Below are positions 55,626 through 63,638 of a stretch of DNA of 64,000 bases, piece after piece. Source of the DNA: Ruminococcaceae bacterium UBA794. Its GTDB lineage: Bacteria; Bacillota; Clostridia; Oscillospirales; Ruminococcaceae. Position 1 is the stretch's first letter, and every line of letters starts with the position of its first letter. Below the pieces are notes generated by a model. That model was not told the DNA's origin. It saw only the letters and a program-made list of their open reading frames with translations, and ran no database searches. The DNA lies in the NCBI GenBank assembly GCA_002304735.1, contig DBIU01000015.1, positions 17,330-81,329 of the forward strand, in the 5' to 3' direction. Made by a program: the position numbers and the translations under genes.

Positions 55626-55847
55626 TCAATCAATTGTTATAACTGAATTCAAGCAAAGACCATGCTTGTTGTAGAAAGACATGAACTCATCGTATGTCTT
55701 AAAAGTTATCTTGCAGTTTCCGCCGCACATAGCAATCTTATACTGCTTTTCAAAAGTAACGGAAGTACCGTCTTTTTTGTAAACCGTGAGAGAATTGAAC
55801 TTGCGGAAGTGTTCCTGCAAAAATTCCTTGGTAATTCTTGTACCCAT
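55626..55847 (-). CDS. Small protein, paralog of the gene at 55272
   Basis: 73 residues (ITKEFLQEHFRKFNSLTVYKKDGTSV near the start) with two Cys (AMCGGNCKI). It aligns over its first half with the protein at 55272. AAGGAGG before the ATG. Both could bind DNA or regulate the element, but no motif proves this. Confidence 0.65.
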   Translation of the reverse strand: MGTRITKEFLQEHFRKFNSLTVYKKDGTSVTFEKQYKIAMCGGNCKITFKTYDEFMSFYNKHGLCLNSVITID

Positions 55848-55960
55848 ATCTTTTCCTCCTTAATGTTGCAAGCGTTGACCACAGACCGGCAACGCTCTTT
55901 TTGTTGTCTTTTCTGACGCTGTATCTATTCAATCATAGGCACCACCTCCTTTCCGCTTGG

Positions 55961-56044
55961 GGCAATGTGGCAAGTAATTATGGTTATCTTCAAGATTAAA
56001 TATTATATAGAGATATACTATAATCATCTGCCACACTGCCCCAG
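55961..56044. repeat. Inverted repeat flanking an AT-rich core
   Basis: Arms GGGGCAATGTGGCA (55961-55974) and TGCCACACTGCCCC (56031-56044) match over 13 of 14 bases and enclose 56 nt of AT-rich DNA. It ends 9 nt before the primase stop. It could be a terminator for the primase gene, a protein-binding site, or part of an origin. Confidence 0.65.
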
Positions 56045-56053
56045 TCCTGTGAT

Positions 56054-58372
56054 TTATGTCAGCGGCGGGATATCGAACTCGGAAATGAGCCGATAGCCGA
56101 TGAGCACTGTTGTTTTCTCACCGCCGCGCTTGGGGCGCTTGCGGACCACCTGGGCGAAAGCCTGCAGTCCCTGCTTAAAGTTCTTCATACCCTCCGGGAA
56201 ACATCCGTTCTCTTGACACCAAATTTTGTACCTGGCATAGACAGCGGAGGTCAGTTCCTCTGCGGCAGAATCCTTAACCAGATTATCTTCAAAGAAGAGC
56301 GCCATTCTATCGCTGTCATGCTGGTATCGTTCTGTAGCGTCCTTTACGGATTTTGGGAGGAACAGTCCCTCGTTTCGCAACCGCCTGTATCCTTCTAATA
56401 GCCAGTTGAGAATTGCGCTCTGGACATGGGGCTCTGCGAACTGCCGCTTGAGGGTGGTATCGCGGGATTGCTCATCAAAATGTCGGTCAAACGGAATAAT
56501 GATAATTCTGTCACTGGAGAACAGGGTCATGTCATTTATAACCGGCAGGTAGTTTGTATTTACATAAATCTTGAACTGCGGCTGGAAATCAAAGCTGTTT
56601 TCATGCAGGTAGCGGGCATTGAGAGTGTCGTTTCCTGTCATAGATTTTATTCTTGCTGCATCCAAAACCATACCTTTGCTGGGTTCAGAAATATTCACAA
56701 AGCGCACACCTGCAAGGCGAGCCACATCTTCACTTGGCTGTGAGCCGTTATTGTAATTCTTCGTGGCGATAGTTTCCGGTCGGGACGTGCAGCCGTAATC
56801 TCCGAGTACTTTCAGAACGCTTTCGCAGAGTGTTCCTTTGCCGTTCCTGGTAGTCACGCCGTAGAGAATGGTCATACATTCGTGTCTGGTATCACCAGTA
56901 AGCCCGTACCCGAATATCTTCTGAAGAAAGTTGGCTCGGTCAATGTCGCCGCTCATAATTTCGTTGATATAATCGCTGAAACGCTGCGAGTAGGCTGTGG
57001 GGTCGTATTTAACAGGACTTATCTTTGTAAGCAAATCGGCGCTGCGGTGTTCGGTGAACTCACCCGTGTCGATGTGCAAGGTTCCGTTGCTGCAGTTAAA
57101 AATGTAGATGTCCGAATCGAAATTACCATACGGAATAGGATGATATACCTGGGCGTCTTTGAGAATATTGACACGATTAGTATGACTTTGCCACCGTCCG
57201 GCATATTTCATGTATGACTTTCGCTTGTCCTCGTCCTTTATCTCGAGAGCAAAGGTGTACATCAGATCAGCTAATTCCATGCAGTATTTCATCGCCCGTA
57301 GACTTCCGGTGTCCGGCTGCCAAATTCCATCCTCATAGTGAAACCACATTTTCCGCTCCGGAACAAAGCGCAGTTTATCATTATAAAAATCTGCAAAAAT
57401 ATGACCAGCGCCGATATCGTTCCACGGATATTTAGAGGAATCCATAGGGTCAAGTTCCTTAAGCCTGTCCGCATTGAAATCCTCGACAGCGGAGCGTGGA
57501 ATGATGGGTTTATAATAATCGGTCATTCCGGAGAGTGCTTTGGCGGTTGTAATGTTGCCGTATGTATCAGCGCCTCGGGGAGCGTCCCACTTTTCACGCA
57601 TCAAGCCGGACTGCCGGAAAAGTCTGTCCATCTGCGCTTTGTCACCGCTGCACCAGAATGCCAGCATTGCAACGAAAGCAGCATCAGCTTCGCTCTTGCT
57701 CTTGTACCCGGTGATGTCTCCGTTCCATAATCGGCTGAACTTCTCACCGTTGCGGGCGGCAGTGGCTTTTGCGATGACCTCATCATCACTGAGGTAGCTT
57801 TCTCTGAGAACTGTCATATCCGAAACTGTTGAGGTCGGTCGGAGCATATAGGTATCAAGTAGCCAAATGAGTGCATCTGCTGTTTCTGTCACATCTGCAT
57901 TTGTGAGAGCATTTCCGGTGACAGTGAGAAAGCGGTTGGTGTAGCCGGGAATGTAGACTTCGATGTCGCCTTTCTTGATGTAATAGGTATCGCTATCGTA
58001 GGCGAAGCTGTTCGGCAACAGGCAGAAGATTCTTATACCTGCGCCGGAGGGGCTAATTTCGATGTAGGTCGAGGTAAATCGGTCTACGATCTCCTGCGCC
58101 CAAGGTAGTATTTTTCCGTCTGCTATGCAGTGGTCGAGGTCTATGCCGACAAGCCTGTCACAGACACGGACGCCAATACCGTCATAGCCTGTTGCAATTG
58201 CGGCAGTATCAAAGGCGGCGAAAGTAGCAGGGGCGCTCACACTGGCTCTGCGCGTTGTCCCGGGAGTATACGGGACCTTAGTTTTATTGCCGTTCCGCAA
58301 TTCGTATTTCCAGTTGCAGAACCGACCATTTTCTTTTAAGTACTGCGGTATTTTGTCTAACTGAACTTTCAA
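56054..58372 (-). CDS. Primase-helicase (D5/P4-type replication protein)
   Basis: 772 residues. N-terminal bifunctional primase/polymerase-like half (DGIGVRVCDRLVGIDLDHC, SPSGAGIRIFCLLP) and a C-terminal SF3/D5 helicase with Walker A GVTTRNGKGTLCESV and later SDRIIIIPFDRHF. This combination starts replication of phages, plasmids and satellites at their own origins. GGAGG is 7 nt before the TTG at 58372; the GTG at 58402 overlaps the AAAGG. Likely target is the repeat region upstream (58430-58900). Confidence 0.9.
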   Translation of the reverse strand: MKVQLDKIPQYLKENGRFCNWKYELRNGNKTKVPYTPGTTRRASVSAPATFAAFDTAAIATGYDGIGVRVCDRLVGIDLDHCIADGKILPWAQEIVDRFTSTYIEISPSGAGIRIFCLLPNSFAYDSDTYYIKKGDIEVYIPGYTNRFLTVTGNALTNADVTETADALIWLLDTYMLRPTSTVSDMTVLRESYLSDDEVIAKATAARNGEKFSRLWNGDITGYKSKSEADAAFVAMLAFWCSGDKAQMDRLFRQSGLMREKWDAPRGADTYGNITTAKALSGMTDYYKPIIPRSAVEDFNADRLKELDPMDSSKYPWNDIGAGHIFADFYNDKLRFVPERKMWFHYEDGIWQPDTGSLRAMKYCMELADLMYTFALEIKDEDKRKSYMKYAGRWQSHTNRVNILKDAQVYHPIPYGNFDSDIYIFNCSNGTLHIDTGEFTEHRSADLLTKISPVKYDPTAYSQRFSDYINEIMSGDIDRANFLQKIFGYGLTGDTRHECMTILYGVTTRNGKGTLCESVLKVLGDYGCTSRPETIATKNYNNGSQPSEDVARLAGVRFVNISEPSKGMVLDAARIKSMTGNDTLNARYLHENSFDFQPQFKIYVNTNYLPVINDMTLFSSDRIIIIPFDRHFDEQSRDTTLKRQFAEPHVQSAILNWLLEGYRRLRNEGLFLPKSVKDATERYQHDSDRMALFFEDNLVKDSAAEELTSAVYARYKIWCQENGCFPEGMKNFKQGLQAFAQVVRKRPKRGGEKTTVLIGYRLISEFDIPPLT

Positions 58373-58429
58373 TGTTGAACCTCCATTAATGCTGTTTTTC
58401 ACCTTTCACTTCATAAAGGACAGACAATT

Positions 58430-58900
58430 TGAAAAACCGAACCGATTTTTCAAAATATTTTTCACTCTCCATAAGAAATTTTTCTTCTACTTTGTAGCCA
58501 CTGGAAATTGCTGATTTGGACACCTCGGGTCAAAGAGGAGCGTTATTTTTTCGCTCTCAACTACCTACTGAGGACGAAATACCCGTTGTAGCGAAAAAAC
58601 CGAGGACTTTCCAAAGATTCTTCTGTTCCTCTACTCACTACCGAAAAATTCAACCCCCACTACCCACTGGAGGTGAGCAACCGAAGTGGTCCGCTTTTTT
58701 GAGAATCATTTCTTGCTGCCGAAAGTTTCACTTCCTAAAAGCGAAAAACCGAAAAGTTTTTAAATTCTCTTTTCATAGACCAATCTGGACAGGATTGCGT
58801 GTTTTGGCCGCAAGACTCAAAAAAATTACTCTTTCTATTTACTGCCGAGTAATTCACCCCTGTATCTTAAGTCAAAGAAAACTCGGCAAAACCGAAGTCC
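58430..58900. repeat. Degenerate repeat region, candidate replication origin
   Basis: Nine CCGA tetramers, most inside an A-rich block of the form AAAACCGAA (58437, 58442, 58600, 58641, 58681, 58719, 58749, 58845, 58892). Four successive spacings are near 40 bp (41, 40, 38, 30). About two would be expected by chance. The DNA is AT-rich and lacks a convincing gene. It lies between the divergent primase and restriction-modification genes, where an origin or control region would fit. Confidence 0.5.
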
Positions 58901-59021
58901 TCTCACTTAATTACTGCGAAAAAATCTCTGTTTGACAGAAAACTTTTGAAAAATATGCTCCTCACCACTTAGCCACGGCGGAGGGCATTATTATCAGAGC
59001 AATCGGAAAAAGAGAAAAACA

Positions 59022-59041
59022 AGCAGCCACGAATGGCTGCT
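59022..59041 (-). terminator. Hairpin terminator for a minus-strand transcript
   Basis: Arms AGCAGCCA (59022-59029) and TGGCTGCT (59034-59041); on the minus strand it is followed by TGTTTTTCTCTTTTTCC. No gene ends here, so it may stop an unannotated antisense RNA. Confidence 0.5.
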
Positions 59042-59063
59042 TATGAACAATGTCTAAAATCTA

Positions 59064-59092
59064 TTGAAATCTTTACGAAATCGTGATATAAT
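59064..59092 (+). promoter_or_regulatory. Promoter of the restriction gene
   Basis: -35 TTGAAA (59064-59069), 17-bp spacer, -10 TATAAT (59087-59092). Leader of about 170 nt. Confidence 0.8.
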
Positions 59093-59147
59093 ATATGTGA
59101 TACCAAAGTTACTGCATATAAAGCGTACAAGGGTTTCTATAACAGCT

Positions 59148-59261
59148 ATGATGTTAGAAACAACAAAGTATGTAAGGAACTATAATAGAATAGCGAAAAG
59201 AGATTCAAAAACACCTGCTGAGTTTATCAGCAGGCTGTATCTTTCTAACGGAGGCATATGA
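59148..59261 (+). CDS. Possible short leader peptide before the nuclease
   Basis: A 37-codon frame from the ATG at 59148 (or 59151): basic peptide with YVRNYNRIAKRD and KTPAEFISRLYLSN. It ends at TGA 59259-59261, one base before the nuclease start, so it may couple translation. The ribosome site is poor. Treat as tentative. Confidence 0.3.
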   Translation: MMLETTKYVRNYNRIAKRDSKTPAEFISRLYLSNGGI

Positions 59262-59262
59262 A

Positions 59263-61314
59263 ATGAAAACTTATCGAATTCACGGTGACAATGTTGTTGA
59301 GTGCGAACGCATCGCTAAAATTATCATTAATACTTTAAATCCTAATTTGGTCTCTTACAATTTAGTTTCTCCATCAACAGTTTCTATAGAACTTTCAGCA
59401 ACTTTTATGGGGAACAGTGTAAATTGTCGATTAGAACTATTGCCGGGGTTTAACAAAAATACAAAGCGGCACTGGAACGGTAATATTTTTGACGCTTTAA
59501 AGGAAGCAGGCAGTTACTTTGATGAGACTCCTGATGCAATAATATCCGCTATTGAAGATGATGCAGAAAGAATACTTCTTGGAATTGAGTTTTGTTCTGC
59601 TTTACAAGCAGGTAATCAAGCGTGGCAACGCAGTGCAAGGGCTTTTTCAACTGGCAGAACTGGATGCCCTTATATTTACATTGTCGACTTTGTTAAATAT
59701 GAGCTTGATAACAAAACGAGAGCCCGTAAAAATTTGAGATTCCCTAATGCTGCAGTCCCATATAGCTATGTAAACTACTCAAAAATGACTGGAAATTTTG
59801 TCGCCCAGCTGTATACCAAATCAGAAGAATTTGATAAAAATCGCGATTTAAGTTTGGCAGAATTCAATGAAGATGATTTTGGTAGTAAAGAATTGGGACT
59901 CTATATAGTCAAAATAATGCTTGGCATTGACGCATCCGCAGAGGAAAGCACCATCCTTAAAAAGAACATGAATGTTGTTCAATTCCTCGCAGATCATTTC
60001 GACAGTTCTACCAACTTTACAGCAGAAGAATGGCAACAAGTATATAACCTTTCAACTGGAGATATCGTTGATTACTCAGTACAAAGAAGAAGGTTTGGGT
60101 TTCATAAAACAATTGCAGAAAAAAGCCATCACGGTGTTTCGGAAACGGTTATTGAATTGGTTGATCGCCTAAGCATTGGTCTCGCTTCAAGAGATCTTCC
60201 TTTCGGCATAATCCCAGCAAGAGATAGACCAGAATTTGCAGATAATCTCTCCCGACTTTATCCAAATGCAGATCAGGCGGTTATTTGCTCAATCGCTGAT
60301 AATAATAAACATTTGATAATTGCGATATTTAAAGGTTTTAAACCTCGCGGTGATGACAATCGACCAGACAGAGGTCTCCTTCCTTTGGCTTCAATGCTTT
60401 CGGCATCGGATGTTGATGTTATGACATACTTGTATGGACCAATGATAGAGACAAATCTGCGTCTTTTAGACAGGAATCCTATAGAACTCGCAGATAGAAA
60501 CGGTCTATGGAGATCTATACTTGCCTTAAGCAACTTTGTTGTTTTAGATGTTCCGGTGCTTGCAAGAAACAGGTATGACGCAGAACGAGTTTATAATACG
60601 ACAGATATTAAAAACCATTTCTCGAATATAGGAACAGTCAATTGTATTAATTCAAAGCCTGCTTTTTCAAGCGTACCTGTAAATTTTGGAGAAGACGATG
60701 TTGATACGGGAATCCATTATCTATTCACGCATATTCTTGGAAACCATTGTTTTGAAGGAATGTGCAATCCTCCCGGTGGTGACTGGAGCGGCTTTTCGGT
60801 CATTTCTGGTGACTATGAAAACAGATGGCTCTCCTTGCCAAGAGTCAGTGATGCAGTAAGCGGAAAAAGGCCAGACCACATAATTGAGGTATTTGGCGTG
60901 TTTGAAAAGCCGCTTTTGTTATCCATCGAATCGAAAGAAAAATCATCAGATCTTGAATCAGATGTTGGAACGAAATTGGTCACATATATTGAAAAATTAA
61001 TGAGCTTTGTACCAAGTGCAAAAAGAAGAATCACCCCATCAAACGAAGAATGGCAATGGGGAGATGAAATGGTTTCGTTCGAAAGCTTTGAAACCATTTC
61101 AGCCGCAGCATATCTTAAACGATATGCCGAAACCCCGGAGGCTGTTTTTACCAAAAACTGCGAGATTCTATTTGTGATGAATCCGATAATAAATAATCGC
61201 AGAATAAGGTGGGAGATTGAAATATTCCCATCGACAGAACGAAGCGAGAAGCTCAAGTCTTTCATAATTGAGAAGTATGTTAATTCTGGAGATGGACAAT
61301 ACATATTTAAGTAA
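59263..61314 (+). CDS. Putative type II restriction endonuclease (PD-(D/E)xK)
   Basis: 683 residues, no close family recalled. In the C-terminal third a nuclease motif is seen: Asp538 (start of DHIIEVFGVF) with Glu556-x-Lys558 (SIESKEK), spacing right for a PD-(D/E)xK core. The N-terminal 500 residues are mixed alpha/beta, presumably for DNA recognition. It lies just upstream of an XRE regulator and two DNA methyltransferases, and the cluster is AT-rich, so it is assigned as the restriction subunit by context. GGAGG precedes the ATG. Confidence 0.65.
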   Translation: MKTYRIHGDNVVECERIAKIIINTLNPNLVSYNLVSPSTVSIELSATFMGNSVNCRLELLPGFNKNTKRHWNGNIFDALKEAGSYFDETPDAIISAIEDDAERILLGIEFCSALQAGNQAWQRSARAFSTGRTGCPYIYIVDFVKYELDNKTRARKNLRFPNAAVPYSYVNYSKMTGNFVAQLYTKSEEFDKNRDLSLAEFNEDDFGSKELGLYIVKIMLGIDASAEESTILKKNMNVVQFLADHFDSSTNFTAEEWQQVYNLSTGDIVDYSVQRRRFGFHKTIAEKSHHGVSETVIELVDRLSIGLASRDLPFGIIPARDRPEFADNLSRLYPNADQAVICSIADNNKHLIIAIFKGFKPRGDDNRPDRGLLPLASMLSASDVDVMTYLYGPMIETNLRLLDRNPIELADRNGLWRSILALSNFVVLDVPVLARNRYDAERVYNTTDIKNHFSNIGTVNCINSKPAFSSVPVNFGEDDVDTGIHYLFTHILGNHCFEGMCNPPGGDWSGFSVISGDYENRWLSLPRVSDAVSGKRPDHIIEVFGVFEKPLLLSIESKEKSSDLESDVGTKLVTYIEKLMSFVPSAKRRITPSNEEWQWGDEMVSFESFETISAAAYLKRYAETPEAVFTKNCEILFVMNPIINNRRIRWEIEIFPSTERSEKLKSFIIEKYVNSGDGQYIFK

Positions 61315-61428
61315 ATACGGTAATGTATATGGGTCTGTCGGATTGTTTGGATTTTGACATAAGGCAGACTCATATCTCTTAAAAATGCAAAATAACCGTA
61401 TTCATCTGCATAAATTTATCGCAACCTC

Positions 61429-61457
61429 TTGCGAAAACGGTTCATTTGTGGTATAAT
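61429..61457 (+). promoter_or_regulatory. Promoter of the regulator-methyltransferase genes
   Basis: -35 TTGCGA (61429-61434), 17-bp spacer, -10 TATAAT (61452-61457). It separates control of the methyltransferases from the nuclease. Confidence 0.75.
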
Positions 61458-61485
61458 GAAAAACAGGGACAGGAGGTACACGATT

Positions 61486-61719
61486 ATGACAGTATCTTAC
61501 AATAAATTGTGGAAACTTTTAATTGATAAAAGAATGAGCAAGGCCGAGCTTAGACGAGCAACAGGCATCTCACCAAATACGATGACAAAAATGAATCAAG
61601 ATGAAGAGGTTGCTCTTTCTGTACTTGGGAAAATATGCAACGCATTGAATTGCAACATTGGAGATGTGGTTGAGTTCGTCAACGATAGTGAGGAGGAAAA
61701 AAACTGTGAGGAGAACTAA
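61486..61719 (+). CDS. XRE-type regulator (possible controller protein)
   Basis: 77 residues, a Cro/CI helix-turn-helix (KLWKLLIDKRMSKAELRRATGIS, PNTMTKM) with an acidic tail. Proteins like this act as controllers in restriction-modification operons or as YozG-like regulators. AGGAGG 9 nt before the ATG at 61486; the earlier start at 61429 is rejected because it coincides with the -35. Overlaps the methyltransferase start by 14 nt. Confidence 0.8.
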   Translation: MTVSYNKLWKLLIDKRMSKAELRRATGISPNTMTKMNQDEEVALSVLGKICNALNCNIGDVVEFVNDSEEEKNCEEN

Positions 61720-62599
61720 GAAAAAAGAAGAACAGATTTCGATTCCGTTTGATTATATTGCAAACATCGATTGCATAGATGGAATGAAAAAACTCCCTGA
61801 TAACTGTGTTGATCTCATAATTGCAGACCCACCGTACAATCTTTCCAAAAGTGGAGATTGGAAATGGGACAACAGCGTCTCGCTTGCAGGAATGGGTGGT
61901 AATTGGAATATAACAAACGAAAACTGGGACAATATTTCTTTTGATGATTATTTCAATTTTACATTAGCATGGCTGACAGAGGTTAAGCGTATTTTAAGAC
62001 CAACGGGTTCTATGTGGATATTTGGAACTTATCATAACATCGGCATTATAAATGTTGTTTGTCAGCTCCTTGGTATTGAAATAATCAATGAGGTTGTTTG
62101 GTATAAGAAAAACGCTTTCCCGAATCTTTCCGGAAGAAGATTAACTGCAAGTCACGAAACAATTTTATGGGCTCATTCAGGAGGGAAAAAGAGAAACTAT
62201 TACTTCGATTACGAGTACTCTAAAAATGGTGATTTTTCAGGAGATGAATTAAAAGCTCAAGGAAAACAAATGCGGACCGTTTGGGATCTCTCCAACAACA
62301 AGAAATCTGAAGAATTGAAATATGGAAAACACCCAACCCAAAAGCCGATAAAAGTGTTAACCAGAATGATAAAACTGTCTTCTAAACCAGATGATATTAT
62401 GCTGACACCGTTTGCGGGTGCTGGGAGTGAATGTGTAGCAGCAAAAATGTGTGGTAGGCATTATATTGGTTTTGAGATTGAAAAACAATACTGCGATATT
62501 TCCGAATTACGGTTGGCAAATGCCGAAAGAGAAACTGAACAGATAAATTTGTTTCAAATAGAACAGGAGACTCCAAGCGATGATAAAACCAGTGATTAA
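61706..62599 (+). CDS. Beta-class DNA adenine methyltransferase (DpnA-like)
   Basis: 297 residues. Motif order is DPPY (IADPPYNLSKSG, residues 41-44) first, then a target-recognition middle, then KHPTQKP and motif I MLTPFAGAGSECVAA near residue 230, which makes it beta class (N6-adenine or N4-cytosine). The layout resembles M.DpnA. It starts at GTG 61706 with AGGAGG 9 nt upstream. It overlaps the second methyltransferase by 20 nt. Confidence 0.88.
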   Translation: MRRTKKKEEQISIPFDYIANIDCIDGMKKLPDNCVDLIIADPPYNLSKSGDWKWDNSVSLAGMGGNWNITNENWDNISFDDYFNFTLAWLTEVKRILRPTGSMWIFGTYHNIGIINVVCQLLGIEIINEVVWYKKNAFPNLSGRRLTASHETILWAHSGGKKRNYYFDYEYSKNGDFSGDELKAQGKQMRTVWDLSNNKKSEELKYGKHPTQKPIKVLTRMIKLSSKPDDIMLTPFAGAGSECVAAKMCGRHYIGFEIEKQYCDISELRLANAERETEQINLFQIEQETPSDDKTSD

Positions 62600-63383
62600 G
62601 TGGAGCGGTAGCAAACGCACACAAGCAGACAGAATTAAATCTTTTTTCCCGGCATCATTCGGTACATATTATGAACCGTTTTTGGGAGGGGGCTCCATAC
62701 TTTATGCCATTAGCCATGAAAAAAGCATATGCGGTGATATCTGCAAGCCGTTGATTGATTTGTGGCAGGAAATCCGTGACAATCCAGAGGAATTGGCAAA
62801 CGGTTATTTGTTGCGATGGACGCGCCTTCAAGAAGAAGGTTACACCGCTTATTACGAAATACGCGACGATTTTAACAAAAACAAATCCCCATATGATTTA
62901 CTGTTCTTGTCCAGAACCTGCGTTAATGGGTTGATACGGTTCAATGACAAAGGAGATTTCAATAATTCTTTGCATTATTCGCGCCCAGGAATAAAACCTG
63001 AGAGCTTGAAGGAAATCATCCTCGACTGGTCAAAACATCTTCAAGGGGCAGATTTTATTGCGGACGATTATACAGTGACTACTGCTTCTGCCAAAGCTGG
63101 CGATATTGTCTATTTAGACCCGCCATACTTTCATACAAAAGGCCGGTATTTTGGGACGATTGACTTTGACCGTTTTCTTGAATACCTCGAAGACTTAAAC
63201 AAGAGGGGAATTAAATACCTTCTGTCTTTCGATGGGAAGCGTGGCGAAGAAGACTATACTGTGGACTTACCCAAAGATTTGTATAAACGTCACGAGTTCT
63301 TACAATCAGGTAATTCAACCTTCAAAAAAGTAATTGATAAAGAAACAGAAAAAGTGCTTGAATCATTATATATGAATTTTTGA
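62580..63383 (+). CDS. Alpha-class (D12/Dam-type) DNA adenine methyltransferase
   Basis: 267 residues. The N-terminal motif VIKWSGSKRTQADRI with YYEPFLGGGSILYAIS (motif I) and C-terminal YLDPPYFH (motif IV) are typical of D12-class N6-adenine methyltransferases (DpnM/Dam family). It ends at 63383. The pairing with a beta-class enzyme matches type II systems that need two methylases, either for DpnII-like single-strand protection or one per strand of an asymmetric site. Confidence 0.9.
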   Translation: MIKPVIKWSGSKRTQADRIKSFFPASFGTYYEPFLGGGSILYAISHEKSICGDICKPLIDLWQEIRDNPEELANGYLLRWTRLQEEGYTAYYEIRDDFNKNKSPYDLLFLSRTCVNGLIRFNDKGDFNNSLHYSRPGIKPESLKEIILDWSKHLQGADFIADDYTVTTASAKAGDIVYLDPPYFHTKGRYFGTIDFDRFLEYLEDLNKRGIKYLLSFDGKRGEEDYTVDLPKDLYKRHEFLQSGNSTFKKVIDKETEKVLESLYMNF

Positions 63384-63638
63384 TTAGAGAATGGTTGAAG
63401 GTACGAAAATAAAGGCGTTGTTTACTCGTTGAAATCAATGGCGACGATAAACTCAATCTTCCGATGTTTTAACCCAAAAGCGTGGCATAAAATATTGAAA
63501 ATTTCTACCCATTGGGGTTATGCAAACGGATAAATTGAGGTATCTGTCCATTCGTCCAAACAGGTTATGCCGAACTCCAAATTTACGCAGTTAGCCAAAC
63601 AGTTTGATGTAAAGCAATAAAATAGTAGAGGTGAAAAA
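63384..63638 (+). other. Spacer with possible gene scars
   Basis: 255 nt. Two very short frames look like cut-off gene ends: a 31-codon one at about 63440-63535 and a 17-codon one ending KFTQLAKQFDVKQ near 63617. Neither has a good ribosome site. They may be remnants of a neighbouring gene lost or replaced in the island. Confidence 0.35.

Noticed and set aside
55750..55932. 60-codon frame starting at TTG 55932
   Set aside because: It overlaps the well-supported small gene at 55626-55847, and the AAGGAGG upstream is too far from the TTG. An ATG nearer the site gives only three codons.
58430..58900. CRISPR array
   Set aside because: Only a tetramer core and A-rich flank are shared; there are no identical repeats of 23 nt or more, spacings vary, and no cas gene is present.
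58516..58935. 139-codon plus-strand frame in the repeat region
   Set aside because: No ribosome site, odd composition (many Arg, Lys, Phe and Cys), and it runs through the CCGA repeats.
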